Assembly (NCBI GenBank): GCA_964512675.1
Contig: CAZEJR010000002.1
Location: forward strand, 76,126-140,125
Source of the DNA: A07HB70 sp964512675
GTDB taxonomy: Archaea > Halobacteriota > Halobacteria > Halobacteriales > Haloferacaceae
Reading direction: 5' to 3'
Length of the DNA: 64,000 nt
The translations under genes were made by a program, and so were the position numbers. Position 1 is the first letter of the stretch. Every line of letters begins with the position of its first letter. The notes under the pieces are model-generated. The model was not told the origin of the DNA, did no database searches, and was given only the letters and a program-made list of their open reading frames with translations. Positions 1-8,513 of the stretch are shown here, piece by piece.

Positions 1-1
1 C

Positions 2-298
2 TGCGTCGACGCCCTGCTCGCCCGCGCCGACGAGGGCGAGGACCTGCCGCCGCGGTCGCAGTTCGCGCTCGTCGCCTTTCTGGTCGACCTCGGGCTGGAC
101 GAGGACGCGGTCGCCGAGCGGACGGGGCTGGACGACGCCGCCGAGTTCCCCGCGACCGTCCTCGCGGACGGCGACGGCTCGCAGTATCCGATGCCGTCGT
201 GCGCGACGATGGCGGCACAGGGCGACTGTGTGAACAGAGACGAGCGGTGCGAGCGGGTCGCACACCCGCTGTCGTACTACCGTGACGCCGTCGACTAG
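2..298 (+). CDS. priL: DNA primase large subunit PriL, C-terminal end (partial)
   Basis: Only the last 98 residues are in the window; the reading frame runs in from the left edge. PriL pairs with the catalytic subunit PriS to make the RNA/DNA primers for archaeal replication. The C-terminal iron-sulfur domain is recognisable: the string PSCATM is followed by GDC, then RC, then HPLSYY, which is the usual spacing of the last three 4Fe-4S cysteine ligands and the closing HPL-YY motif of the family. The first cluster cysteine would lie upstream, possibly the Cys at the very start of the visible part. Its stop overlaps the convergent stop of the next gene by four bases. Identification is by motif; confidence is good despite truncation. 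Confidence 0.85.
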   Translation, partial: CVDALLARADEGEDLPPRSQFALVAFLVDLGLDEDAVAERTGLDDAAEFPATVLADGDGSQYPMPSCATMAAQGDCVNRDERCERVAHPLSYYRDAVD

Positions 299-492
299 TC
301 GTTCAACAGCAGGCCGACGGCGGCGAACGCGAGAATGAACAGCACCACCCCGGCGACGAGCGCGAGCCCGCCGGTCGCGGAGAGTCCGTCGTCGTTGAAC
401 TGGAGCCCGATGCCGACGAAGCCGGCGATAAACGCCAGGACGACGCCGACGGAGAGCCCGATCTTCCGGGACATCCCCTCCTCTAGCTCCAT
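295..492 (-). CDS. small two-helix membrane protein
   Basis: A 65-residue protein beginning MELEEGMSRK, with two hydrophobic segments (about residues 12-30 and 39-60) separated by a short polar loop (FNDDGLS), ending in LLLND. No catalytic motif is visible, so no function is proposed; small conserved membrane proteins of this kind are common in haloarchaea. I chose the ATG at 490-492 because a T-rich element (CCTTTTGCC on this strand) lies about 25-30 bases upstream; a longer GTG/ATG start at 519 would add nine residues overlapping it, and an internal ATG (MSRK) is also possible. It converges on priL with overlapping stop codons. Confidence 0.6.
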   Translation of the reverse strand: MELEEGMSRKIGLSVGVVLAFIAGFVGIGLQFNDDGLSATGGLALVAGVVLFILAFAAVGLLLND

Positions 493-657
493 ACGCTCGC
501 CGAGCGCCGGTCGCGGCAAAAGGACTTCGATGCCCGCGCGGCGACGGTTCAGCGGCGAACGGGGCGGTGAGAGGGATCACGACCGTGCGGTGCGTGGTCG
601 TCTGCGAGCCGACGGTCACCGACACCGACACGGCAGCCGACAGGCGTAGCAGCCGTC

Positions 658-1089
658 CTACCCGTCCGCGTGGTCGTCGAGCGTCGTCCGCGTCGATCCG
701 CCCGTCAGCTCCGCGAGATCCGCGCCCTCCGCGAGCGCCGTCTCGCGTTTCACCCGGTAGTTCCCACCGTCGGTCGTGTACAGGTCGCCGGGGTGGAAGA
801 AGTACCAGTCCTCGCGGTCGAACCGCACCGCGACGCGGGCCTTCGCGCCGAAGTTCCGCGCGAAAAACAGCAGCGACTCCACCTCCTCGCCGTCGAGGTA
901 GATCGGGTCGCCAGCTGACGCCTTCGCCTCGATCGCGTAGAACCGGTCGCCGTCGCCGGCGAGGACGTCCGGCAGGTCGCGCTCTGTCGCGCTCCCGGAA
1001 GCGGGCGCGCGCATCACCGCGAACCCCGCCTCGTCAAGCAGGTTGACCAGTTCCCGCTCGCGCCGGTCGCCCTTGCGGTTCGCGCTCAT
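658..1089 (-). CDS. hjc: Holliday junction resolvase Hjc
   Basis: A 143-residue archaeal Holliday junction resolvase, which cuts four-way recombination intermediates symmetrically as a dimer. The family core is at the N-terminus: RKGDRRERELV carries the first catalytic Glu (E13), LPDVLA carries D41, and AIEAKAS carries the E-x-K pair (E54, K56). Length is normal for Hjc plus a short acidic tail. The start is the ATG at 1087-1089 (MSANRKGD). The same frame stays open far upstream into the preceding gene, but that is the product of a frameshift in the neighbour and not a fusion. It lies 43 bases downstream of the broken HAD gene on the same strand. RadA, which makes the junction substrates, is encoded elsewhere in this window. 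Confidence 0.93.
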   Translation of the reverse strand: MSANRKGDRRERELVNLLDEAGFAVMRAPASGSATERDLPDVLAGDGDRFYAIEAKASAGDPIYLDGEEVESLLFFARNFGAKARVAVRFDREDWYFFHPGDLYTTDGGNYRVKRETALAEGADLAELTGGSTRTTLDDHADG

Positions 1090-1132
1090 GTGGGCGCGTG
1101 GGTCGGACACGGATTTAAACGACCGGGCACGG

Positions 1133-1800
1133 TCACGCCGTGCCGTCGAGCAGCGGCACCAGCAGCCCCGCCAGCGCCGCTGTCCCCGCGGCGACCGGCG
1201 CGTCGGCGTCCTCGCCGCCGACGCACACCGTCTCGAAGCACAGACGGCGGGCGGGCACCACGTCCTCGTCGAACGTGTCGCCGGCGTAGACGGGGTGTCG
1301 ACGGGCAGGCGCTCGCCGGCGCGCTCGGAGATCACCGGGTCGGGCTCGCGGACGCCCGCCTCGCCGGAGACGACCACCTCGTCGACGACGCCGTCCAGTC
1401 CGTGCTCACGGAGCTTCCGCCGCTTGGTCGGCCCGTGGCCGTTCGTGCGGACGCCCGTCGGGTGGGCGTCGGCGACCGTCTCGACCAGCCGGCGGACCCC
1501 GGGGTCGAGGCTCGTCGCCGCCACCTCGCGCTCGACGTAGTCCGCCGCGAGGGCTGCGGGGTCGGCGTCGACGTCGAACCCGTCGACGACGGCGGCGAAC
1601 GCGCGCTCGTACGGCGCCGGGTCGGACGCGCGCAACGCCGCGAGGACCCGTTCGGTGTACGTCTCGGTCGTCGCGGGCGTCGGGTCGACCGGCAGGGTCC
1701 GCGCGACCAGGTCGTCGGACGGGACCGTGTACGAGAGGAGGGTCCCGTCGAGGCCGAAGTAGACCGCGGTCGACGAACGGCCCGTTCGACCTCCTGCCAC
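1133..1800 (-). pseudogene. HAD-family hydrolase, frameshifted and lacking the nucleophile Asp
   Basis: The N-terminal 160 or so codons from the GTG at 1800 encode a haloacid dehalogenase-type hydrolase (motif I, a VRTNGH motif II, a KRRKLREHGL lysine region). Motif I reads YFGLDGTLL where the family has DLDGT: the nucleophilic Asp codon (1753-1755) is a Gly codon. Near 1289-1296 the frame shifts by one missing base; the next frame continues as YAGDTFDEDVVPARR, the expected motif IV, and ends with TGA at 1133-1135. Neither piece alone is a complete enzyme. Two independent lesions argue for a decayed gene; a sequencing error in the homopolymer-like CCCCG/CGGGG run could explain the frameshift but not the Gly. 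The likely intact product would have been a phosphatase of about 220 residues. Confidence 0.75.
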
Positions 1801-1908
1801 GACCGATCGTTGTTCGTCGGAGGCGTCTGACGGGTCGATACGGGATCGTGTCGGACGGGGAACGAAACAGCCGACAGGTTTCTATCGGCTGCGCGTCTCG
1901 GGGCCGGT

Positions 1909-3411
1909 GTGCCCTCCTCGCACGCCGCCGGACGGTGGCCGAACCGCGGCGGGGTCGTCGTCGGGGTCGTCGGGTTCGCCCTGACGTGGTACACGGTGGT
2001 CGACACGCTCCGCCCGGACGTCCCCCTGACGAGTTTCCTCCTCGGACAGGCGCCGGCGCTCGTCGCCGGCCTCGGACTCACCGCCTTCGGCGTGGGGCTG
2101 GCGGTGAGTTCGCGCGAGCCCTCGGACGTGGACCTGGTCGCGCTCTGGTGTGTCGGGGGAGTGGCCTCGATGACAGTCGTCGTGGCGCTGACCTACCTCG
2201 GAGGGGGGATGTCGCTCGACGGCGCGACGGAGTCGCGGCTGGTCGCCAACGTCCTCGTCGGCAGCGCCGTCGGGGGGACGCTCATAGGTCTTCGGTCGGC
2301 GACGACCCGGCGTCATCGGCGGAGCGCAGCGCGACAGGCCGACCGGCTGACCGTGCTCAACCGTCTCCTCCGCCACGAGGTGTTGAACAGGCTGAACGTC
2401 GTCGACGGCTACGCACAGGGGGAGACCGACCCGACCGACGGGGGGCAGACCGTCGACACGAGGGGGGTGATCCGCCGGAACGCCGAGGCGATCGGAGAGA
2501 CGGTCGAACGGGTCGGCGCGCTGACCGGGACGGACGACCCCCAACCCGTCGACGTCGCGCCGCAGCTCGAGGCGGCGGTCGCGTCCGTCCGGGCGTCCCA
2601 CCCCGGGGCGACCGTCGAGGTGGGCGACGTCCCGTCGGCGCTCGTCCTCGCCACCCAGAACGCGGACGTGCTGTTCGAGCATCTGGTCGAGAACGCGGTC
2701 CTCCGGAGCGGCGGGTCCCGGTCGACGGTCCGGGTCGACGTGACCGTCCGGCACGGCGAGGCGGTGGTCCGCGTCTCCGACGACGGCCCGCCGCTGTCCG
2801 ACGCCGAGCGCCGCCTGCTCACCGGCCGGGCGACCCCGGAACGCGACGACCCCCGGTCGGGGTTCGGTCTCTCCATCGCCCGGCTGCTGGTCGAGGACGC
2901 CGGGGGGTCGATCGGCGTCGAGTCGACCGGCGACGCGGGGACGGAGCTCTCGCTCACCCTCCAGCGGGCGGACGCGACCGACCGCAGGTACGGAGCGACG
3001 ACGGTCCGCCTGCGCCGCGCCGTGGTCGCGGCGCTCGTCGCGGGAGCGGTGATGGGGCTCGCGGTCCAGTTCGTCACCGGACGGATGGTGGTCATCGGGG
3101 CGCTGTACGGCATCGAGAACGTCGGCGTCGGGTGGGTGACCCACCAGTTCCACAGCGTCTGCTTCGGGCTGTGGTTCGTCGCCGTGACGGCGACGTGGGT
3201 CCGCGACGAGCCGCTGCCGATGGTCGCGTTGGGGGTCGGCTACGGCTGGCTCCTCTGGCTGGTCGCCGCGGGGTTCGTGATGCCGCTGTGGCTCCGGGCC
3301 GCCGGCGTGCCGGCGGCGGTTCCGAACCTCCGCCTCGCCTCGCTGGCGAACCACGTCCTCTGGGGCGGGACCTTCGGCGGCGTCTACGGCTGGCTCTCCT
3401 CGCGCGAGTAG
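1909..3411 (+). CDS. membrane histidine kinase with an extra C-terminal membrane domain
   Basis: A 500-residue sensor kinase starting at a GTG. Residues about 15-130 form several transmembrane helices. The phosphoacceptor region is LLRHEVLNRLN with the His at residue 156. The ATPase domain follows: N-box with LVENAVLRSG (Asn 262), DDGPPLSDAERR G1 box, and SGFGLSIARLLVEDAGG for G2. Past about residue 360 there are four further hydrophobic stretches (for example WLLWLVAAGFVMPLWL), so the kinase core sits between two membrane domains, which is not the usual order. No PAS, GAF or HAMP domain is seen. No response regulator gene is adjacent, so the partner is unknown; many haloarchaeal kinases are orphans. 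The input signal cannot be inferred. Confidence 0.8.
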   Translation: MPSSHAAGRWPNRGGVVVGVVGFALTWYTVVDTLRPDVPLTSFLLGQAPALVAGLGLTAFGVGLAVSSREPSDVDLVALWCVGGVASMTVVVALTYLGGGMSLDGATESRLVANVLVGSAVGGTLIGLRSATTRRHRRSAARQADRLTVLNRLLRHEVLNRLNVVDGYAQGETDPTDGGQTVDTRGVIRRNAEAIGETVERVGALTGTDDPQPVDVAPQLEAAVASVRASHPGATVEVGDVPSALVLATQNADVLFEHLVENAVLRSGGSRSTVRVDVTVRHGEAVVRVSDDGPPLSDAERRLLTGRATPERDDPRSGFGLSIARLLVEDAGGSIGVESTGDAGTELSLTLQRADATDRRYGATTVRLRRAVVAALVAGAVMGLAVQFVTGRMVVIGALYGIENVGVGWVTHQFHSVCFGLWFVAVTATWVRDEPLPMVALGVGYGWLLWLVAAGFVMPLWLRAAGVPAAVPNLRLASLANHVLWGGTFGGVYGWLSSRE

Positions 3412-3412
3412 G

Positions 3413-4675
3413 TCAGGTTCCGTGCCGCCACGAGTCGAGGTACGCCGCCTGCGCGTCGGTCAACTCGTCGTGTTCGACCCCCTCGGCGTCGAGTTTCACC
3501 CGTGCGACCTCGCGGTCGACCGCGTCGGGCACGTCGTGGACGCCCGCCCCGTACGCGCCCTCAACGAGTTCGCGGACACAGAGCGCCTGTACGCCGAAGC
3601 TCTGGTCCATCACCTCGACCGGGTGGCCCATCGACAGCGGGCCGGCGAGGTTGACGAGACGCCCCTCCGCGAGGAGGTGGAGACGCCGGCCGTCGGAGAG
3701 TTCGAACTCCTCGACGCCGGGGCGTACCTCGCGCCGGGCGACGGCGCGGTCGGCGAGGCCGTCGACGTCTACCTCGACGTCGAAGTGGCCGGCGTTGGCC
3801 AGCACCGCGCCGTCACGCATCCGGTCGAGGTGCTCGTCGACGATCACGTCGCGGTTCCCCGTCGTCGTCACGAACAGGTCGCCCTCGGCGGCGGCCTCGG
3901 CCATCGGCAACACCTCGTGGCCGTCCATGTGCGCCTCCAGCGCCTTTCGCGAGTCGACCTCCGTCACGACGACGTGCGCGTCCCAGCCCTCGGCCTTTCG
4001 CGCGACGCCACGCCCGCAGTGGCCGTAGCCCGCGACCACGACCGTCTTGCCCGCGACGGTGAGGTTCGTCGTCATCGCGACGTTCGCCAGCACGCTCTCG
4101 CCGGTACCGTGGACGTTGTCGAACAGGCGCTTGGTCGGGGTGTCGTTGACCGCGAAGACGGGGTAGCGGAGGGCGCCGTCGTCGTCCATCGCCCGCAGGC
4201 GGTGGACGCCCGTCGTCGTCTCCTCGCACCCGCCGACCACGGTGTCGAGCAGGTCGGGGTACTCGTCGTGGAGCAGCGTCACGAGGTCACAGCCGTCGTC
4301 GACCGTCACCGTCGGCTCGACCCGTGCGACGGCGTCGAGTGCACCGTAGTACTCCTCGTCGTCGACGTCGTGTCGAGCGTAGGAGGAGATCCCCGGCCGG
4401 GCGTCGAGCGCCGCACTCACGTCGTCCTGTGTCGAGAGCGGGTTGCAGCCCGTGATCGTCACCTCGGCGCCGGCGGCGGCGAGCAGCTCGACCAGCACGC
4501 CGGTCTTTGCCTCCACGTGCATCGCCATGCCGACGCGCTCGCCGGCGAGTGGCTGCTCGGTCTCGAACCGCTCGCGGAGTGCCGCGAGGATCGGCATGTG
4601 TTCGCGCGCCCAGTCGAGTTTCCGCTCGCCCGCCTCGCGCTCGGGGTCGTCGAGACGCGTCGTGATCGTCTCCAT
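3413..4675 (-). CDS. ahcY: adenosylhomocysteinase (S-adenosyl- or S-inosylhomocysteine hydrolase)
   Basis: A 420-residue NAD-dependent hydrolase that splits S-adenosylhomocysteine into homocysteine and adenosine, relieving product inhibition of methyltransferases. Visible family features are MHVEAKTGVLVELL near residue 60, the NAD-binding VVVAGYGHCGRGVA in the Rossmann domain, the TTTGNRDVI segment, and NAGHFDVEVDVDGL. The start is the ATG at 4673-4675 (METITTRLDD); the frame extends upstream by eight residues to an earlier start that looks unlikely. It is the third of three same-strand genes, downstream of a lipoprotein gene and a SAH/MTA-type deaminase gene. In methanogens the homologous enzyme acts on the inosyl form made by such a deaminase, so the substrate here may be either; that is inference from family knowledge. 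Confidence 0.92.
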   Translation of the reverse strand: METITTRLDDPEREAGERKLDWAREHMPILAALRERFETEQPLAGERVGMAMHVEAKTGVLVELLAAAGAEVTITGCNPLSTQDDVSAALDARPGISSYARHDVDDEEYYGALDAVARVEPTVTVDDGCDLVTLLHDEYPDLLDTVVGGCEETTTGVHRLRAMDDDGALRYPVFAVNDTPTKRLFDNVHGTGESVLANVAMTTNLTVAGKTVVVAGYGHCGRGVARKAEGWDAHVVVTEVDSRKALEAHMDGHEVLPMAEAAAEGDLFVTTTGNRDVIVDEHLDRMRDGAVLANAGHFDVEVDVDGLADRAVARREVRPGVEEFELSDGRRLHLLAEGRLVNLAGPLSMGHPVEVMDQSFGVQALCVRELVEGAYGAGVHDVPDAVDREVARVKLDAEGVEHDELTDAQAAYLDSWRHGT

Positions 4676-4729
4676 AGCGGCTGTGGGGGCGGCGGCCACA
4701 AGACCCTACCGCGTCGTCGCCGCACGGTC

Positions 4730-5167
4730 TCACCGACTGGTGGTCGCCACCGACTCGCCGTCGTGTTCGACCCGGACTGCGTCCGGGAGACCGCCCGCGA
4801 ACCGGACCGTCGCGTCGTACGGCACCGTGCCGAGACACTGGACACAGACGTCCGGCGTCTGTGCGGTCCGGGCGACGGCCACGACGAGCGTGTCTCCGTC
4901 GAGCGACGCGCCGTCGAGCGACGCGCCGTAGCAGGGCGTCGGCGTCCCGAGCTGCCCGTCGACCCGGACGGCCTCGTCCGCGAACTGGACCGTCGCCTCG
5001 TCCGTGCCGTCGGCGCACGCCCCGTCGGCGGCGGCGAACGAGCGGTCGACGATTCGCGGGCCGCCGACCGGCGTCTCACCCTCGGCCCCGCCGCCCGAGC
5101 GGGCCGTACACCCCGCGGATCCGACCGTGAGCGCAGCGACTGCCCCGAGGAGTCGTCGGCGGTACAC
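4730..5167 (-). CDS. predicted lipoprotein, unknown function
   Basis: A secreted, membrane-anchored protein of about 145 residues. The chosen GTG start (5165-5167) gives VYRRRLLGAVAALTVGSAGC: a twin-arginine-like RRR motif, a hydrophobic core and a lipobox (GSAGC) whose Cys would carry the lipid. A GTG at 5228-5230 would add 21 polar residues in front of the signal and is less likely. The mature part has a Gly/Ser/Glu-rich linker followed by a small domain with cysteines in ACADG, TPCYG and CVQCLG, which may form disulfides outside the cell. I do not recognise the family. It sits between the deaminase and ahcY genes on the same strand with gaps of 92 and 54 bases; a functional link is unproven. 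Confidence 0.65.
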   Translation of the reverse strand: MYRRRLLGAVAALTVGSAGCTARSGGGAEGETPVGGPRIVDRSFAAADGACADGTDEATVQFADEAVRVDGQLGTPTPCYGASLDGASLDGDTLVVAVARTAQTPDVCVQCLGTVPYDATVRFAGGLPDAVRVEHDGESVATTSR

Positions 5168-5259
5168 ACCGCCCGTTTCTGTGGGCGGTGAGGTGTATGC
5201 ACCGGAGACGACGGGACGCGTTTGAGTCACGGCACGGTCGGTCCCGTCCCGGCGTCACC

Positions 5260-6555
5260 TCACTCGGCGCGCGCGACCAGCGCCCGTGCGCGCTCCCGTG
5301 CCTCGCGGACGACCGCCGCCTCGTCGACGGGCAGCACCTCGCGGTCGCGCATCAGCACCCGTCCGCCACAGACGGTGTGACGGACGTCGGACCCGCGGAC
5401 GGCGTACGCGAGGTGAGAGACGAGGTCGTGCTCCGGCGCGAGGTGTGGCCCCGAGAGGTCGACGACGGCGAGGTCGGCGAGTCGCCTGGCCTCGACCCGG
5501 CCCGCGTCGACCCCGAGCGCGTCGGCGCCGGCGGCGGTCGCCATCTCGACCGCCGCCCCGGCGGGGACGGCGCTCGCGTCCCCGGCGGCGAGTTTCCCGA
5601 CCATCGCGGCGTCGCGCAGCTCGTCGAACGGGTCGAGGTCGTTGTTCGACGCCGGCCCGTCGGTGCCGAGGGCGACCCGCACGCCGGCGTCGCGCAGCCG
5701 CGCGACCGGCGCGATACCGGATGCGAGTTTCGCGTTCGAGGCCGGGCAGTGGAGCGCGGCGGCGCCCGACTCCGCGAGCAGTCCGATCTCCTCGTCGTCG
5801 ACGTGGACACAGTGCGCGAGGAGGTCGCCCGCCTCGAGGAGGCCGTGGTCGCGAGCGAACGCGAGCGGTCGAACGCCTCGCTCAGCGTACGGCTCGACCT
5901 CGCCGGGCGTCTCGTTCGCGTGGTAGTGCAGCGGCAGGCCGGCCTCGCGGGCGCCCGCCGCGGCCTGCTCCAGTCGTGTCTCCGACACCGTCGTGAGGCT
6001 GTGGGGACAGACCGCGCCCGCGACGCGGCCATCGGCCCGTCCGTCGAGGGCCTCGGCGACCCGGACCGACTCGGCCACCTCCTCGCGGGCCTCGTCCTCG
6101 GTCGCGCCGACGGTGACGGCGCCGCGGCCGAGGCGGGCGCGGAGACCCGTCTCCGCGACGGCGCGACAGACCTCGTCCATCCGGAAGTACATGTCAGAGC
6201 ACAGCGTCGTCCCGCTGCGGATCATCTCGACGAGTCCGAGACGCGCGCCGGCGTAGACGTCGCCGGCCTGGAGTTCGGCCTCGACGGGCCAGACGTCCTC
6301 GCGGAGCCAGGCGTCGAGGGGCGTGTCGTCGGCGTAGCCGCGCAGGAGTGTCATCGCGACGTGCGTGTGGGCGTTGACGAGACCGGGGACGACCAGCGCG
6401 GCCGTCGCGTCGAGACGCTCGTCGGGCGACCGGTCGAGGTCGTCGCCCACGTCGACGATACGGCCCGTCTCGCGGTCGGCCAGCACGTCCGCGCGCTCGA
6501 CGGTCCGGTCGGGGCGAAGCACCCGACCCCCGGCGACGAGGAGTGTGTCGCTCAC
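5260..6555 (-). CDS. mtaD: amidohydrolase: 5-methylthioadenosine/S-adenosylhomocysteine deaminase type
   Basis: A 431-residue metal-dependent hydrolase of the cytosine/adenosine deaminase branch. It shows NAHTHVAMTLLRG (metal-binding H-x-H), LHYHANET (third metal His plus catalytic Glu region), LAHCVHVDDEE, and ALGTDGPASNNDLD (the metal-binding Asp). These match the MtaD/DadD family, which deaminates the adenine of SAH, methylthioadenosine or 5'-deoxyadenosine. N- and C-terminal segments form the small composite beta-domain (VAGGRVLRPD and VCGGRVLMRDR). Start is a GTG at 6553-6555 giving MSDTLLVAGG. The position upstream of ahcY on the same strand supports a role in SAH disposal. Exact substrate cannot be read from sequence. 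Confidence 0.85.
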   Translation of the reverse strand: MSDTLLVAGGRVLRPDRTVERADVLADRETGRIVDVGDDLDRSPDERLDATAALVVPGLVNAHTHVAMTLLRGYADDTPLDAWLREDVWPVEAELQAGDVYAGARLGLVEMIRSGTTLCSDMYFRMDEVCRAVAETGLRARLGRGAVTVGATEDEAREEVAESVRVAEALDGRADGRVAGAVCPHSLTTVSETRLEQAAAGAREAGLPLHYHANETPGEVEPYAERGVRPLAFARDHGLLEAGDLLAHCVHVDDEEIGLLAESGAAALHCPASNAKLASGIAPVARLRDAGVRVALGTDGPASNNDLDPFDELRDAAMVGKLAAGDASAVPAGAAVEMATAAGADALGVDAGRVEARRLADLAVVDLSGPHLAPEHDLVSHLAYAVRGSDVRHTVCGGRVLMRDREVLPVDEAAVVREARERARALVARAE

Positions 6556-6641
6556 GGGCGGGCGTCGGGGCCCGTGCTCATGAGTGTCACCCCGGTGTAC
6601 GGAAGGACAGACGGAAGTGCGGCGGCTGCGACGGGCCGCGT

Positions 6642-7505
6642 ATGCGTATCGCAGTCCCGAACAAGGGGCGGCTCCACGAGCCGACCGTCGCGCTCTTGGA
6701 ACGGGCGGGACTCCGCGTCGAGAACGGCGCCGACCGGAAGCTCTACGCCGACACCGTCGACCCGGACGTGTCGCTGGTGTTCGCGCGCGCCGCCGACATC
6801 CCGGAGTACGTCGCCGACGGCGCGGCGGAGGCGGGGATCACCGGGCTCGACCAAGAGCGCGAGTCGGGAACGGACCTGGTCGACCTGCTCGACCTCGAGT
6901 TCGGGCGGTGCCGGCTGGTGCTCGCCGCGCCCGAAGACGGCGCGGTCACGACTCCGGCAGACCTCGCAGACGGGACCGTCGCTACCGAGTTCCCGCGCGT
7001 GACCCGGTCGTACTTCGCAGACCGAGGCCTCTCGCCCGAGATCGTCGAGGTGACGGGCGCGACGGAGCTCACGCCACACGTTGACATGGCCGACGCGATC
7101 GTCGACATCACCTCGACGGGGACGACGCTGAAGGTAAACCGGCTCGACGTCGTCGACACGGTGCTCGAGTCGTCCGTCCGGCTGTTCGCCCGGCCCGACG
7201 CCGTCGACGAGGCGGCGGTCGACCGGCTCGTCACCGCGCTCGCCTCCGTCATCGCCGCGGAGGGGAAACGCTACCTGATGATGAACGCCCCGCGCGACCG
7301 CCTCGACGAGGTACGGGACGTGATCCCCGGCCTCGGCGGTCCGACGGTGATGGACGTCGCCGCGGACGAGCACGGCGACGAGCGCGACCGGGTGGCGGTC
7401 CACGCCGTCGTCGACGAGCGGGCGGTGTACGAGACGGTCGCGGACCTCAAGACGGTCGGCGCGAGCGGCATCCTCGTCACGGAGATCGAGCGGCTGGTCG
7501 ACTAG
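6642..7505 (+). CDS. hisG: ATP phosphoribosyltransferase
   Basis: First enzyme of histidine biosynthesis, joining ATP and PRPP; 287 residues, which is the long form with a C-terminal regulatory domain and therefore likely feedback-inhibited by histidine without a HisZ partner. N-terminus MRIAVPNKGRLHEPTV and the PRPP-binding region DIVDITSTGTTLKVNRL (about residues 155-172) are diagnostic; the last 75 residues (MDVAADEHGDERDRV...GASGILVTEIERLVD) form the ACT-like regulatory domain. The ATG at 6642 is chosen because upstream codons lack protein-like composition. No other his gene is adjacent, as is usual for haloarchaea. The stop overlaps the convergent protease gene's stop. Confidence 0.95.
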   Translation: MRIAVPNKGRLHEPTVALLERAGLRVENGADRKLYADTVDPDVSLVFARAADIPEYVADGAAEAGITGLDQERESGTDLVDLLDLEFGRCRLVLAAPEDGAVTTPADLADGTVATEFPRVTRSYFADRGLSPEIVEVTGATELTPHVDMADAIVDITSTGTTLKVNRLDVVDTVLESSVRLFARPDAVDEAAVDRLVTALASVIAAEGKRYLMMNAPRDRLDEVRDVIPGLGGPTVMDVAADEHGDERDRVAVHAVVDERAVYETVADLKTVGASGILVTEIERLVD

Positions 7506-8512
7506 CGGTCGTCGGGCGACTCGTCGGCGCGCGCGACCCGCGGGTCGACGCCGTCCGACCCGTCGACCGGCGACGCCCACGTCCACCACCGCAGGTCCGG
7601 CGCGACGACGACCGCGAGGCTCGGTGTCGACACCCGTCGGGCGTAGGCGACGGTGGCGGCGGTCCCGACGGCGACGGCGCCGACGCCGACCAGTCCCGCC
7701 TCGGGGCCGAACGCGCCGCCGGTCAGCGCCGTCGGGCCGGAGACGTCGACGACGAGGACGGACACGCCGAGGTCGACCCCCGACACCGGGAACCCGTACA
7801 CCGGTCCCTGGAACAGGTTCCACGAGAAGTGGAGACCGACCGGGAGTCCGAGCCGACCCGTGAGGACGTAGCCGAGGCCGAGCATCACGCCCGCGAGCGA
7901 GATACCGGCGACACTCACCGCCGTCGCCGACGGGTTCGCGGCGTGGAGGCCGCCGAAGACGAGCGCCGAGAGGCCGACCGCACCCGTCGCGGCGGCGCGG
8001 TCGCCGAGCGGTCGGAGTCCCTCCGCGACGTTCGTCAGCAGGAACCCCCGGACGGCGAGTTCCTCGCCGACGGCGACGAAGACGAACGCGAGCGCGACGA
8101 GGCCGAACGCGACGGGCAGGGACAGGCCGCCGCGCACCCGACCGACGTCGGCGACGGTCGCCCACCCTGCGGCGAGCGAGACGCCGAGGATTCCGGTCAT
8201 CAGGACCGCGCCGAGGACGGTCCCGGCGACGAGGTCGCGGAGCCACGCCACGTCGGGCGTGAGGCCGTAGTCCCGGAGCCGGCGGCGGTCGAGGAGGAGC
8301 GCCGCGACGCCGACGCCGGCGACGGTCGCGACGAGCGTGACGGCAGTCGTGAGGAGGGCACGTACCTGTGGCGCCGACGGAGCCGGGAGCGCGGAGAGCG
8401 CGATCCCGAGGCCGGCGGCGACGAGTCCGGCGACGAGCACCGTCAGCGCGACGCGGACGGGGGCGCGGAGACGGCGTTCGGCGTCGTTCCAGACCGGAGC
8501 GAGGGCGCGCAC
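7502..8512 (-). CDS. CPBP family intramembrane metalloprotease
   Basis: A polytopic 336-residue membrane protein of the CAAX protease / bacteriocin-processing (ABI) family. The glutamic/metal active site is clear: VGEELAVRGFLL (EExxxR), then FGGLHAANPS (FxxxH) and a third motif VGLHFSWNLF. About eight hydrophobic segments span the protein, with a cytoplasmic tail rich in Asp and Arg. Substrate is unknown; in haloarchaea members are numerous and mostly uncharacterised. Start is GTG at 8510-8512. The upstream gene on the same strand ends one base away, so the two are likely cotranscribed. Confidence 0.85.
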   Translation of the reverse strand: MRALAPVWNDAERRLRAPVRVALTVLVAGLVAAGLGIALSALPAPSAPQVRALLTTAVTLVATVAGVGVAALLLDRRRLRDYGLTPDVAWLRDLVAGTVLGAVLMTGILGVSLAAGWATVADVGRVRGGLSLPVAFGLVALAFVFVAVGEELAVRGFLLTNVAEGLRPLGDRAAATGAVGLSALVFGGLHAANPSATAVSVAGISLAGVMLGLGYVLTGRLGLPVGLHFSWNLFQGPVYGFPVSGVDLGVSVLVVDVSGPTALTGGAFGPEAGLVGVGAVAVGTAATVAYARRVSTPSLAVVVAPDLRWWTWASPVDGSDGVDPRVARADESPDDR

Positions 8513-8513
8513 G

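Noticed and set aside
658..1800. A single 380-residue HAD-Hjc fusion protein
   Set aside because: The open frame exists only because of the frameshift; the central part has no HAD-like composition, motif IV is in another frame, and Hjc has its own ATG.
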